From DATFML01 sp964571225 (GTDB taxonomy: Bacteria; Pseudomonadota; Gammaproteobacteria; DATFLG01): 64,000 nucleotides of DNA. The notes under the pieces are model-generated. The model was not told the DNA's origin. It saw only the letters and a program-made list of their open reading frames with translations, and did not search any database. The DNA lies in NCBI GenBank assembly GCA_964571225.1, contig CAZNBB010000003.1, forward strand, positions 1 through 64,000, read 5' to 3'. The translations under genes were made by a program, and so were the position numbers. This document shows, piece after piece, positions 50,556 through 59,043 of this stretch. The first letter of the stretch is position 1, and each line of letters opens with the position of its first letter.

Positions 50556-51816
50556 GGTGCAGATCCTGTCCAAGCATTTCCGGAGTCACCAGCACCACAC
50601 CGCCGGGTGTGACATAGAACCGTTCCGCATCCTGTTGAGGGTCCTCACCGATCACCATACCGGCGGGAATCCAGCAGCCGCGATCCACCACGGCCCCGGT
50701 GATGCGCGCCCCGCGACCCACGTGCACGTCGGGCAGCACCACCGCGTTCTGCAGCATGGCGTGGCTCTCCACCTTGACGTTGGAGAACAGCAGGGAATGA
50801 CGCACGGTGGAACCCGATATGATGCAACCGCCGGACACCATGGAGTCGACGGCCATACCACGGCGGTCGTCGTCGTCGAACACGAACTTGGCCGGCGGCA
50901 GCTGCTCCTGATAGGTCCAGATGGGCCACTCATCATCGTAGAGGTTGAGCTCCGGGGTGATGCCGATCAGCTCCAGATTGGCGGACCAGAACGCGTCGAC
51001 GGTGCCCACATCGCGCCAATACGCCTGCCGCCCGCTCTGCACGTCCCTAAACGGATACGCCATGACCCGGTAGCGGTCGATGACCGCCGGAATGATGTCC
51101 TTGCCGAAATCGTGGTTCGAACGGACATCGTCCGCATCCTTGATCAACTGCTCGTAAAGAAAATGGGTGTTGAACACATAGATGCCCATGGAGGCGAGCA
51201 CCACGTCATCGCGCCCCGGCATGGGCTCGGGGTTCTCCGGTTTCTCGAGAAACTCCAGCACCCTGCCGTCCTCGTCCACCGTCATCACACCGAAAGCCCG
51301 GGCGTGCTCCAGAGATACTTCTATACAGCCCACGGTCATGTCCGCTCCCGACTCCACGTGCTGGGCGATCATCGGGCCATAATCCATCTTGTACACGTGG
51401 TCGCCGGCCAGGATGAGCACGTAGCTCGGATTGTGGTTGCGGATGATGTCGAGGTTCTGATACACGGCATCGGCCGTGCCGGCATACCAGGACGATTCGA
51501 TGCGCTGCTGGGCGGGCAGCAGTTCGACGAACTCGCCGAATTCGCCTCGCAGGAAGCCCCAGCCCTTCTGAATATGCTGAATCAGCGAGTGCGCCTTGTA
51601 CTGGGTCAGCACGCCGATCCGGCGGATACCCGAGTTCATGCAGTTGGACAACGGGAAGTCGACGATCCGGAACTTGCCGCCGAACGGCACCGCCGGCTTG
51701 GCGCGCCATAGAGTCAGATGCTTGAGCCGGGATCCGCGACCACCCGCCAGAATCAGCGCCAGGGTGTCGCGCGTGAGCCGGCTGACAAAACGCAGGGTAT
51801 GGCTGCTGGCGTTCAT
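50545..51816 (-). CDS. glgC: glucose-1-phosphate adenylyltransferase
   Basis: Makes ADP-glucose for glycogen synthesis. 423 residues. ILAGGRGSRLKHLTLWRAKP (nucleotide loop), WYAGTADAVYQN, AGDHVYKMDYGPMI and EKP are intact, with the C-terminal left-handed beta-helix repeat domain (VSGGCIISGSTV). Heads a leftward glgC-GH57-malQ set and diverges from glgB. No glgA is in the window, so the synthase lies elsewhere. Confidence 0.96.
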   Translation of the reverse strand: MNASSHTLRFVSRLTRDTLALILAGGRGSRLKHLTLWRAKPAVPFGGKFRIVDFPLSNCMNSGIRRIGVLTQYKAHSLIQHIQKGWGFLRGEFGEFVELLPAQQRIESSWYAGTADAVYQNLDIIRNHNPSYVLILAGDHVYKMDYGPMIAQHVESGADMTVGCIEVSLEHARAFGVMTVDEDGRVLEFLEKPENPEPMPGRDDVVLASMGIYVFNTHFLYEQLIKDADDVRSNHDFGKDIIPAVIDRYRVMAYPFRDVQSGRQAYWRDVGTVDAFWSANLELIGITPELNLYDDEWPIWTYQEQLPPAKFVFDDDDRRGMAVDSMVSGGCIISGSTVRHSLLFSNVKVESHAMLQNAVVLPDVHVGRGARITGAVVDRGCWIPAGMVIGEDPQQDAERFYVTPGGVVLVTPEMLGQDLHHVR

Positions 51817-52025
51817 GGGTGGCTCGCTCCGTCCTTTTCCTTGCCTGATACCCCGATCCGAACCCAGCGGGGTGGGCCTGCATCGCCGATGCTCGGGCCG
51901 GGGGTTATGGTAACATCTAGTCGTAGCCTTGGAACTCGCGCACGGCGGCTTTTTTTCCGCCCCGGCCCGGAGTATTGTCAGGCGTCTGGGAGAACGATCC
52001 GACGCTCACGTTACGGAACCGCGGT
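51817..52025. promoter_or_regulatory. glgC/glgB divergent intergenic region
   Basis: 209 bases between the two starts. GGCGG-C-T7-CCGCC at 51944-51961 is an inverted repeat around a seven-T run. TAACAT (51911-51916) on the plus strand is a possible -10-like hexamer. It probably holds the promoters for both directions, but no hexamer pair is convincing. glgB's ribosome site GGAA is at 52015-52018. Confidence 0.45.
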
Positions 52026-54233
52026 ATGAGCTCTGATTCTGTCTCCACCCCCCGTCACAAAGGGCTGTCGCCCGACCTGGTCCGGCTTGTCGAGGCCCGC
52101 CACCACGATCCCTTCAGCGTACTGGGCAGGCGTTCAGGCAAGGCCGGCGATCGCGTTCGCGCTCTGATACCCGGTGCGCAGCGGGTACTGATCGAGCTCG
52201 GGCAGGGCAGCGAAGCCATGACGAGGGTCCCGGGCACCGACCTGTTCGAGTGGCGCGGACCGCCCGGCAGGGTCCCGGAGCGGTACCGGCTGATCTGGGA
52301 CGCCGAGGACGGGGGGCGCGACAGCGCCTACGATCCGTACTGCTTCCCGCCGCTGCTCGAAGAATTCGATCTGCACCTGTACGGAGAGGGCCGTCACTGG
52401 CATGCCTACCGCTTCCTGGGGGCCCATGTACGAACGGTGGACGACGTTGCCGGCGTACACTTCGCAGTGTGGGCGCCGAATGCCGAACGGGTGAGTGTGG
52501 TCGGCGACTTCAACCGCTGGGACGGGCGCCGCCATCCCATGCGTGTGCGGGGTGGCAGCGGTGTCTGGGAGCTGTTCATCCCCGGCCTGGAAGCGGACAC
52601 CCTCTATAAATACGAGGTGCGCAACCGCCAGCACGGCACCATTCACGTCAAAGCCGATCCTTATGCCCGCCGTTTCGAGCTCAGACCGGGTACGGCCTGT
52701 CTGGTTCCCGCGGACACCGCCTACCCGTGGCAGGACGACGCCTGGCTGGAGCAGCGTGGGGACTACGACTGGCAGCACCGTCCCGTGGCCGTTTACGAGG
52801 TCCATCTGGGCTCCTGGCAGCGCACCGAAGATGGTCGGTTTTTAGACTATCGCAGTCTGGCCGAACAGCTGGTGCGCTATGTCACGGATCTGGGTTTCAC
52901 CCACATCGAGCTGCTGCCGGTCACCGAGCACCCGCTGGACGCCTCCTGGGGTTACCAGACCGTCGGCTACTACGCGCCTACCAGCCGCTTCGGAACCCCC
53001 GACGAATTCCGGTATTTCGTCGACTACTGCCATCGACACGGCGTGGGCGTGCTCATGGACTGGGCGCCGGGGCACTTCCCCAAGGACGCCCACGGTCTGG
53101 CGCGGTTCGACGGCACCCCTCTGTACGAGCACGAAGACCCGCGCCTTGGAGAGCATCGCGACTGGGGCACTCTCATCTACAACTACGGCCGCAGCGAGGT
53201 GAAGAACTTCCTCCTCTCGAATGCGCTGTACTGGCTGGACGAATTTCACATCGACGGGCTGCGGGTGGACGCCGTGGCTTCCATGCTCTATCTGGATTAT
53301 TCGCGGCAACCGGGCGACTGGGTGCCCAACATCTACGGCGGCAGGGAAAATCTGGAAGCCATCGATTTTCTGCGCCAACTCAATCAGGTGACCCACTCCC
53401 AGCATCCCGGCACGGTGATGATCGCCGAGGAATCCACAGCCTGGCCGCAGGTGACCCGCCCGACCTGGCTGGGCGGGCTGGGGTTCAGCATGAAGTGGAA
53501 CATGGGCTGGATGCACGACACCCTGGAGTATTTCCGTAACGATCCCATCTACCGCCACTATCACCACGACCGGTTGACGTTCGGCCTGCTGTACGCCTTC
53601 ACCGAGAATTTCATGCTGCCCTTTTCCCATGACGAGGTGGTGCACGGCAAGGCCTCCATGCTCCACAAGATGCCCGGGGACGACTGGCAGCGCTTCGCGA
53701 ACCTGCGGCTGCTGTACACCTACATGTACACCTATCCCGGCAAGAAGCTGCTGTTCATGGGCAGCGAATTCGGCCAGCGCAGCGAATGGAACTTCGATGG
53801 CGCGCTGGATTGGCAGGCGCTGGAGCACGCAAGCCACCGGGGCATGCTGTCGCTGGTGCGCGACCTGAACCGCCTGTATGTGGATGCCACCCCCCTGCAC
53901 CGCCACGACTTCGAGCCCGACGGCTTCGAATGGATCGATTGCCACGATGCCGCCCAGTCCGTCGTCAGCTACCTGCGCCGCGATGACGAGGGCGTGCTGG
54001 TAGTGGTGCTGAATTTCACGCCGGTGCCCCGCACCGGTTACCGCCTGGGCGTCCCCGAAGCGGGCCGCTACCGGGAGGCGCTCAATTCGGATTCCCAGTA
54101 TTACGGCGGCGGCAATATGGGCAACGGCGGCATACTGCAGACCCAGGCCACGCCATGGATGGGGCGCGAGCAGTCCCTGGTGGTGACCCTGCCGCCCCTG
54201 GCGGGCATCGTGCTGCGCCTGGAGACGCCCTGA
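52026..54233 (+). CDS. glgB: 1,4-alpha-glucan branching enzyme
   Basis: Introduces alpha-1,6 branches into glycogen. 735 residues, like the E. coli long type. N-terminal CBM48 domains (GVHFAVWAPNAERVSVVGDFN) precede the GH13 barrel: nucleophile Asp in DGLRVDAVASM, acid/base Glu in MIAEEST, and Asp in FSHDEVVHG. ATG 52026 with GGAA eight bases upstream. Sequence after the stop runs directly to the end of mog. Confidence 0.97.
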   Translation: MSSDSVSTPRHKGLSPDLVRLVEARHHDPFSVLGRRSGKAGDRVRALIPGAQRVLIELGQGSEAMTRVPGTDLFEWRGPPGRVPERYRLIWDAEDGGRDSAYDPYCFPPLLEEFDLHLYGEGRHWHAYRFLGAHVRTVDDVAGVHFAVWAPNAERVSVVGDFNRWDGRRHPMRVRGGSGVWELFIPGLEADTLYKYEVRNRQHGTIHVKADPYARRFELRPGTACLVPADTAYPWQDDAWLEQRGDYDWQHRPVAVYEVHLGSWQRTEDGRFLDYRSLAEQLVRYVTDLGFTHIELLPVTEHPLDASWGYQTVGYYAPTSRFGTPDEFRYFVDYCHRHGVGVLMDWAPGHFPKDAHGLARFDGTPLYEHEDPRLGEHRDWGTLIYNYGRSEVKNFLLSNALYWLDEFHIDGLRVDAVASMLYLDYSRQPGDWVPNIYGGRENLEAIDFLRQLNQVTHSQHPGTVMIAEESTAWPQVTRPTWLGGLGFSMKWNMGWMHDTLEYFRNDPIYRHYHHDRLTFGLLYAFTENFMLPFSHDEVVHGKASMLHKMPGDDWQRFANLRLLYTYMYTYPGKKLLFMGSEFGQRSEWNFDGALDWQALEHASHRGMLSLVRDLNRLYVDATPLHRHDFEPDGFEWIDCHDAAQSVVSYLRRDDEGVLVVVLNFTPVPRTGYRLGVPEAGRYREALNSDSQYYGGGNMGNGGILQTQATPWMGREQSLVVTLPPLAGIVLRLETP

Positions 54234-54255
54234 GGCAAGGTTCGGAGGACTCGGT

Positions 54256-54795
54256 CTATTTGCAGCCCGGCCGGAATGCCTTGATCACCTCCGGCCGGGT
54301 GTCGATGTAGGGGCCGTCGATGAGATCGATGCACAGGGGGACGGCGGCAAACACGGCGTCCAGGCATTCGGCGATGGCCTTGGGGTTGCCCGGCAGGTTG
54401 AGGATCAGAGACTGACCGCGAACACCCGCGGTCTGCCGCGAAAGAATCGCGGTCGGCACATAGCGCAGGGACACCGCGCGCATCTGCTCGCCGAAGCCCG
54501 GCAGCATCTTGCTGCACACCGACTCGGTGGCCTCGGGAGTCACGTCGCGCAACGCAGGCCCGGTGCCGCCCGTGGTCACCACCAGGCAGCACCCCTGTTC
54601 GTCGCACAATTCCCGCAGCGCCGCTTCGATATGGGGTTGCTCGTCCTCCACCAGGCGGTAGACCGGTTCCCAGGCCGTTGCCAGCGTCCCTTCCAGCCAG
54701 GTCTGAATGGCCGGACCGCTGCGATCGTCGTACTGGCCACGACTGGCCCGGTCGGACACCGTGAGAATACCAATGCGTGCTGGCTGATCTGTCAT
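54256..54795 (-). CDS. mog: molybdopterin adenylyltransferase
   Basis: Adenylylates molybdopterin before molybdate insertion. 179 residues. IGILTVSDRASRGQYDD and TTGGTGPALRDVTPEAT are the Mog signatures, and LNLPGNPKA is at the C-terminal loop. Length fits Mog rather than MoaB (about 170) or MogA fusions. Converges on glgB and diverges from the MoaD-like gene. Confidence 0.93.
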   Translation of the reverse strand: MTDQPARIGILTVSDRASRGQYDDRSGPAIQTWLEGTLATAWEPVYRLVEDEQPHIEAALRELCDEQGCCLVVTTGGTGPALRDVTPEATESVCSKMLPGFGEQMRAVSLRYVPTAILSRQTAGVRGQSLILNLPGNPKAIAECLDAVFAAVPLCIDLIDGPYIDTRPEVIKAFRPGCK

Positions 54796-54860
54796 GATCC
54801 CATCCGTTGCGAATATGCGGGAAAGGCAGGTACGGGTTCAGTATATCAAAGCCTGATCCC

Positions 54861-54890
54861 TTGACCGGCACCTGCCGGCGCCACCACAAT
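54861..54890 (+). promoter_or_regulatory. candidate promoter of the MoaD-like gene
   Basis: TTGACC (54861-54866) and CACAAT (54885-54890) are 18 bases apart. A TATACT on the minus strand at 54845-54840 could serve mog, giving face-to-face promoters in a 126-base region. The predicted plus start near 54897 leaves 25 bases to ATG 54922. Confidence 0.4.
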
Positions 54891-54921
54891 GGCGCGACCC
54901 TTCACCGGCGGACTGTAACCC

Positions 54922-55167
54922 ATGGCGAAACTGCTCTATTTCGGTCGACTTCCAGACCACCTCGGGAAGGCCTCCGAAGAGGCCACTTTGCCTTCCGACA
55001 TCAGCGACGTGCGGGGGCTGCTGGCCTGGCTGCGCACCCGGGACGAAACCTGGCGCCAGCATCTGGCGGAGGAATGGGTGCAGGTGACGGTCAACAAGCA
55101 GTTTGCCGAAATGGAATCGCCGGTGACGGACGGCGACGAGATCGCCATCGTCTCAAAAAGCCTCTGA
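54922..55167 (+). CDS. MoaD/ThiS-like beta-grasp protein lacking the C-terminal Gly-Gly
   Basis: 81-residue ubiquitin-fold protein. MAKLLYFGRLPDHLGKASEE, the middle helix VRGLLAWLRTRDETWR, VTVNKQFAEM and DGDEIAI align with MoaD. MoaD must end in Gly-Gly to accept sulfur; this one ends DEIAIVSKSL and stops. I checked the next bases in all frames and saw no Gly-Gly that a simple frameshift would restore. So it is either a decayed or repurposed MoaD, or a MoaD-like protein with another job. No moaE follows; 145 bases of apparent non-coding DNA lie between it and amrS. Confidence 0.75.
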   Translation: MAKLLYFGRLPDHLGKASEEATLPSDISDVRGLLAWLRTRDETWRQHLAEEWVQVTVNKQFAEMESPVTDGDEIAIVSKSL

Positions 55168-55312
55168 GGGCCGCCCCGAGGTCTCACGTCCGGCCTCCGG
55201 GACAATCCACACCCAGGGCCCCTCTGGCACCCCGGCACGGCAGTGACCCACGGAAGACCCGCCCCGCCGGCCTGCTCGCAACCACAAACGCCATCGAGGT
55301 CGTAGGAACGCA

Positions 55313-56461
55313 TCAAGCGTAGGAAGCGAGTCGCACCGGCAGACGGGCAGCGCCCCAATCACCCGGTCGGGACTCGAAGACGCCGGCTACCGGTGTGCCG
55401 CAGGCGTTGCACGCGCCCTCGGCCGTCAGGTTCCAGTCGCCCAGCACATACCAGTCGCGACCGATCAGCTTCTGGCCGCAGTGGTGGCAGTAGGTGCTGC
55501 CGCCGGCCTCGTCGTGCACATTGCCTGTGTACGCATAGCGCACACCGTTGTCCATGGCGATGCGGCGCGCCCGGGTCAATGTCGATGCCGGTGTCGGGGG
55601 TCGGTCCTGCATCTTCCAGTCCGGATGGAACGCGGTGAAGTGCATGGGCACATCGGGACCGAGATGATCCACCACCCAGCGGGTCATCCGGTCGAGCTCG
55701 CTGTCGGAGTCGTTGTCTCCGGGAATCAGCAGGGTGGTCAGCTCGAACCACACGTCGGTCTCGTGCTTGAGGTACTCCAGGGTGTCCAGCACCGGCTGCA
55801 GATGACCGCCGCACAGCTTCCAGTAGAACTCGTCGGTGAATCCCTTCAGGTCCACGTTGGCGGCATCCATGTACTGAAAGAACTCCCGGCGCGCCGGCTC
55901 GGCGATGTAGCCGGCAGTGACCGCCACCGACCGGATGCCGTACTCGCGGCACGCCTTGGCCACGTCAACCGCGTATTCCAGGAATATGACCGGATCGTTG
56001 TACGTGTAGGCAACGCTGCGGCAGCCCAACTGGTGCGCCACCCGGGCTATCTTTTCCGGCGAGGCCTGGTCGGCCAGGGTGTCGATTTCCCGGGACTTGC
56101 TGATATCCCAGTTCTGACAGAACTTGCAGGCCAGGTTGCAGCCGGCGGTGCCGAACGAAAGGATGGGCGTGCCCGGCAGGAAATGATTAAGGGGCTTCTT
56201 TTCGATGGGGTCCACGCAGAAGCCGCTGGAGCGGCCGTAGGTGGTCAGCACCACTTTGCCGCCTTCGTTGCCACGCACGAAGCACAACCCCCGCTGGCCC
56301 TCGTGAAGCTTGCAGTAACGCGGACACACATCGCACTGCACACGGCCATCGTCCAGGGTATGCCAGAAGCGGGTGGGAAAAGAGGACTCGAACGGAGGGT
56401 GGGACACGGGTGCTGCACTCCCGGGCGCGGCGGCCCGACCTGGTGATATAGCTACTGGCAT
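55313..56461 (-). CDS. amrS: AmmeMemoRadiSam system radical SAM enzyme
   Basis: Radical SAM protein of the AmmeMemoRadiSam set. 382 residues. Cluster motif CNLACKFCQNWDIS (C-X3-C-X2-C). Before it, CDVCPRYCKLHEGQRGLC is a second Cys-rich motif; after the core, YCHHCGQKLI and CNACGTPV form a four-Cys C-terminal site likely for zinc or a second cluster. The reaction is not established to my knowledge. ATG 56461 lacks a clear ribosome site. Divergent from amrB, with promoters likely in the 164 bases between. Confidence 0.93.
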   Translation of the reverse strand: MPVAISPGRAAAPGSAAPVSHPPFESSFPTRFWHTLDDGRVQCDVCPRYCKLHEGQRGLCFVRGNEGGKVVLTTYGRSSGFCVDPIEKKPLNHFLPGTPILSFGTAGCNLACKFCQNWDISKSREIDTLADQASPEKIARVAHQLGCRSVAYTYNDPVIFLEYAVDVAKACREYGIRSVAVTAGYIAEPARREFFQYMDAANVDLKGFTDEFYWKLCGGHLQPVLDTLEYLKHETDVWFELTTLLIPGDNDSDSELDRMTRWVVDHLGPDVPMHFTAFHPDWKMQDRPPTPASTLTRARRIAMDNGVRYAYTGNVHDEAGGSTYCHHCGQKLIGRDWYVLGDWNLTAEGACNACGTPVAGVFESRPGDWGAARLPVRLASYA

Positions 56462-56515
56462 TAAATGGGGGTGAAGCGGCGGATTTCAAGAGCAACCAGG
56501 GCAGCAGACCTTGAC

Positions 56516-56543
56516 TTGAAGGGACGCGAACCCCATCTAAACT
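56516..56543 (+). promoter_or_regulatory. candidate amrB-amrA promoter
   Basis: TTGAAG (56516-56521) and TAAACT (56538-56543) are 16 bases apart, each matching 4 of 6. An overlapping TTGACT at 56511 is a better hexamer but too far (21 bases). Predicted start near 56550 leaves about 75 bases to the ATG. Confidence 0.35.
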
Positions 56544-56625
56544 ACATTCACCGCTTCCCGCGGCTCCGCCACCCGGACAATCGGACCGCAGGACGGCACT
56601 GACGCCGACATTGAGGATCATCCCG

Positions 56626-57411
56626 ATGAGCACCGTACGCAAACCCGCCGTTGCCGGCCTGTTCTACCCGGACGACCCGGAGGAGCTGCGGGCCATGGTG
56701 AACGGCTTGCTGGCGGCAGCCAGAACCGACGAGCCGGCACCCAAGGCAATGGTGGTACCCCATGCCGGTTATGTCTACTCGGGGCCGATTGCGGCCTCCG
56801 GCTATGCCCGCCTTGCCGGCGTGCGCAGCACGATCCGCAGGGTGGTGCTGCTGGGCCCCGCGCACCGGGTCGGCTTTCTCGGGCTGGCCGCCAGCACCGC
56901 CGACCGGTTCGTGACCCCTCTGGGAAGCATCCCCGTGGACCGCGCCGCCGTCGACGACGTACTGGCGCTGCCCCAGGTCCACGCCCTGGACCAGGCCCAT
57001 GCCCAGGAGCACAGCCTGGAGGTTCACCTGCCTTTTCTGCAGGCCTGCCTGCAGGACTTCACCCTGGTCCCGCTGGTGGTCGGAGATGCCACCGCCGAAG
57101 AAGTGGACGAAGTGTTGGAACGCCTCTGGGGAGGGCCGGAGACGCTGATCGTGATCAGCTCGGATCTCAGCCACTACCACGACTACCAGACCGCCCGGCG
57201 GATGGACTCCGCCACCTCCCACGCCATCGAGGCGTTGCGGCCCGAGGATATCCGCTACGAACAGGCCTGCGGCCGCAACCCGGTGAGCGGCCTGCTGGTG
57301 GCAGCGCGCAAACACGGGCTGCACGGCAAGACCGTCGACTTGCGCAACTCCGGGGACACCGCCGGCGGGCGTGACCAGGTGGTGGGCTACGGCGCCTATG
57401 TGTTCAGCTGA
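56626..57411 (+). CDS. amrB: AmmeMemoRadiSam system protein B (MEMO1 family)
   Basis: MEMO1-family protein of 261 residues, related to extradiol dioxygenase class III folds. Metal or active-site His residues appear in VPHAGYVYSGPIAASGYA, GPAHRVGF and ISSDLSHYHDY, and Cys in EQACGRNPVSG, as in human MEMO1. Starts with RKPAVAGLFYPDDPEEL, a clear family mark. ATG 56626 with GAGGA upstream. Its last 14 bases overlap amrA. Function in bacteria is unsettled. Confidence 0.93.
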   Translation: MSTVRKPAVAGLFYPDDPEELRAMVNGLLAAARTDEPAPKAMVVPHAGYVYSGPIAASGYARLAGVRSTIRRVVLLGPAHRVGFLGLAASTADRFVTPLGSIPVDRAAVDDVLALPQVHALDQAHAQEHSLEVHLPFLQACLQDFTLVPLVVGDATAEEVDEVLERLWGGPETLIVISSDLSHYHDYQTARRMDSATSHAIEALRPEDIRYEQACGRNPVSGLLVAARKHGLHGKTVDLRNSGDTAGGRDQVVGYGAYVFS

Positions 57412-57991
57412 GCCGTCCCCGCCGCTGTCGGACGCCGACCGCCGGATCCTGCTGGAGTTGGCGGTCGCTTCCATTCGTCACGGCCTTGACCGCGGGCAAC
57501 CGCTGACACCCGATCCGGCGCCCTACAGCCCTTCCCTGACCGTACCACGGGCCACCTTCGTCACCCTCCACATGGACGGCGAGCTGCGGGGCTGCATCGG
57601 CGCACTGGAGCCGGTGCGTCCGCTGGTGCAGGACGTGGCTCACAATGCCTACGCGGCGGCGTTCGAGGACCCCCGTTTCCGACCGGTACGCGCCGACGAG
57701 ATCGACCGCATCACCGTGGAGATCTCCATTCTGAGCCCGGCGATGCCGCTGCAGGTGCAATCGGAGAGCGATCTGCTCGCACAGCTGCGTCCGGGGGTGG
57801 ACGGCGTGATTATGGCGGAAGGCCCGCGCCGCGGCACCTTTCTACCATCGGTTTGGGAGTCGCTGCCCCGTCCCGAGGACTTCCTGCGCCACCTGAAACA
57901 CAAGGCCGGCCTGCCCGCCGACTATTGGTCCGATACGTTGAAGGTGTGGCGCTATACCACGGAATCCTTTGGAGGCGAGCGCCAAGGCTGA
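57398..57991 (+). CDS. amrA: AmmeMemoRadiSam system protein A (AMMECR1 family)
   Basis: AMMECR1-domain protein of about 197 residues. The family signature LRGCIGALE is present, with FEDPRFRPV, VEISILSP and FLPSVWESLPRPEDFL. ATG 57398, inside the end of amrB, is chosen because MCSAEPSPPLSDADRRIL leads into the domain. With amrS and amrB adjacent, the full three-part system is present, which is the arrangement that defines it. It converges on the pentapeptide gene. Confidence 0.92.
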   Translation: MCSAEPSPPLSDADRRILLELAVASIRHGLDRGQPLTPDPAPYSPSLTVPRATFVTLHMDGELRGCIGALEPVRPLVQDVAHNAYAAAFEDPRFRPVRADEIDRITVEISILSPAMPLQVQSESDLLAQLRPGVDGVIMAEGPRRGTFLPSVWESLPRPEDFLRHLKHKAGLPADYWSDTLKVWRYTTESFGGERQG

Positions 57992-58011
57992 CGTCTCCAC
58001 CGCCGAGGCCG

Positions 58012-58956
58012 TCACCGCTCGCCGGGCGACCCCGGCACCGCGGCCCGCGTTCCGCTGGAACGGCAATAGCCCACGGAGCCCTGGGCACAAATGGTCCCAT
58101 CGACCCAGATGGCGTGGTCCAGGCGCGCCCCGCGCAGCTGGGCGCCGGCAAGCCGGGCACCCCGCAGCACGGCGTAGGACAGGTCCGCGTCCGTGAGCCG
58201 GGCCGAACGCAGGTCGGCGTTGCGCAGACCCGCGCCGGTGAGCCGCGCGTCGCTGAGATCGGCGTCTTGCAGATCCGCGATACTGAGGGTGGCGTAGGCC
58301 AGGTCCGCTCCGTGCAGATGGGCGCCGCGCAGATCGGACCCGGTGAGGTCCATGCTGTACATATGGGCCGCCAGCAGATCGGCGCCCGGAGCGTGCAGAC
58401 CCGGACGATGGCAGTTGTTCCAGTCCACGCCCGGCCCCGGCGCCGCCGAACACTGGACATCGTCGCGGTGCACGGGTGGCGTATAGCGGACAAACACGAT
58501 TGTCAGGGCGAGCACCAGGACGGCCAGTACGGCCACCACCCGAAAGTCGGTCGGCGAATCTTCCGCGCGTCCCTGGCCCAACCGGGCCCGGGCGCGGCGG
58601 CGGCGCACCAGGGTGTCCGCCTCGGGCGCCCGTCGATCCAGGCGCCGCCTTTCCCGTCTCTCTCCGGCAGCAGGACCTTCGCGACGATCGAGCCCGCTGC
58701 GCTCGTCCTCGCGCAGGCGCGCCAGCAGCAGACGCTGGCGCCCCTGTTCGGAATCCGCGTCCAGCATCTCCGGGGGCAGCAGTTCCGGATGCGCGCTGAC
58801 TGGAGCCCACTGCACGGCATCCTGGCTGACTTCGTCCGTTTCCCGGATGCGGCCCAGCAGAATGTAACGACCGATCTGCCCGGCGGGATACGGGCCGCGG
58901 ACATCACCGTCCCGGCGCGCGTACCAAAGTGCTTTTTCGACAGACTCCCCGTTCAT
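58012..58956 (-). CDS. GYF_2-domain / pentapeptide-repeat membrane protein
   Basis: 314-residue protein of unusual build: N-terminal GYF_2 (DUF4339) domain (about 10-58: LWYARRDGDVRGPYPAGQI, RYILLGRIRETDEVS), a highly charged Arg/Glu linker, one TM helix (about 139-158), and a periplasmic pentapeptide-repeat helix of about 18 A(D/N)LXX units (about 190-285). Four Cys bracket the repeats (169, 182 before; 290, 298 after), so disulfides may cap both ends. Function unknown. ATG 58956 with GAGGA upstream is chosen over ATGs at 58980 and 58992. Divergent from the fliK-like gene. Confidence 0.8.
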   Translation of the reverse strand: MNGESVEKALWYARRDGDVRGPYPAGQIGRYILLGRIRETDEVSQDAVQWAPVSAHPELLPPEMLDADSEQGRQRLLLARLREDERSGLDRREGPAAGERRERRRLDRRAPEADTLVRRRRARARLGQGRAEDSPTDFRVVAVLAVLVLALTIVFVRYTPPVHRDDVQCSAAPGPGVDWNNCHRPGLHAPGADLLAAHMYSMDLTGSDLRGAHLHGADLAYATLSIADLQDADLSDARLTGAGLRNADLRSARLTDADLSYAVLRGARLAGAQLRGARLDHAIWVDGTICAQGSVGYCRSSGTRAAVPGSPGER

Positions 58957-59043
58957 TGCACACCGTTCCTCGCCAGGCATTTCACTGGGCATTCCTTTGC
59001 GGCACTATAGATTGGTGGTCACCGGCCTGGACCGTATTTTGCG

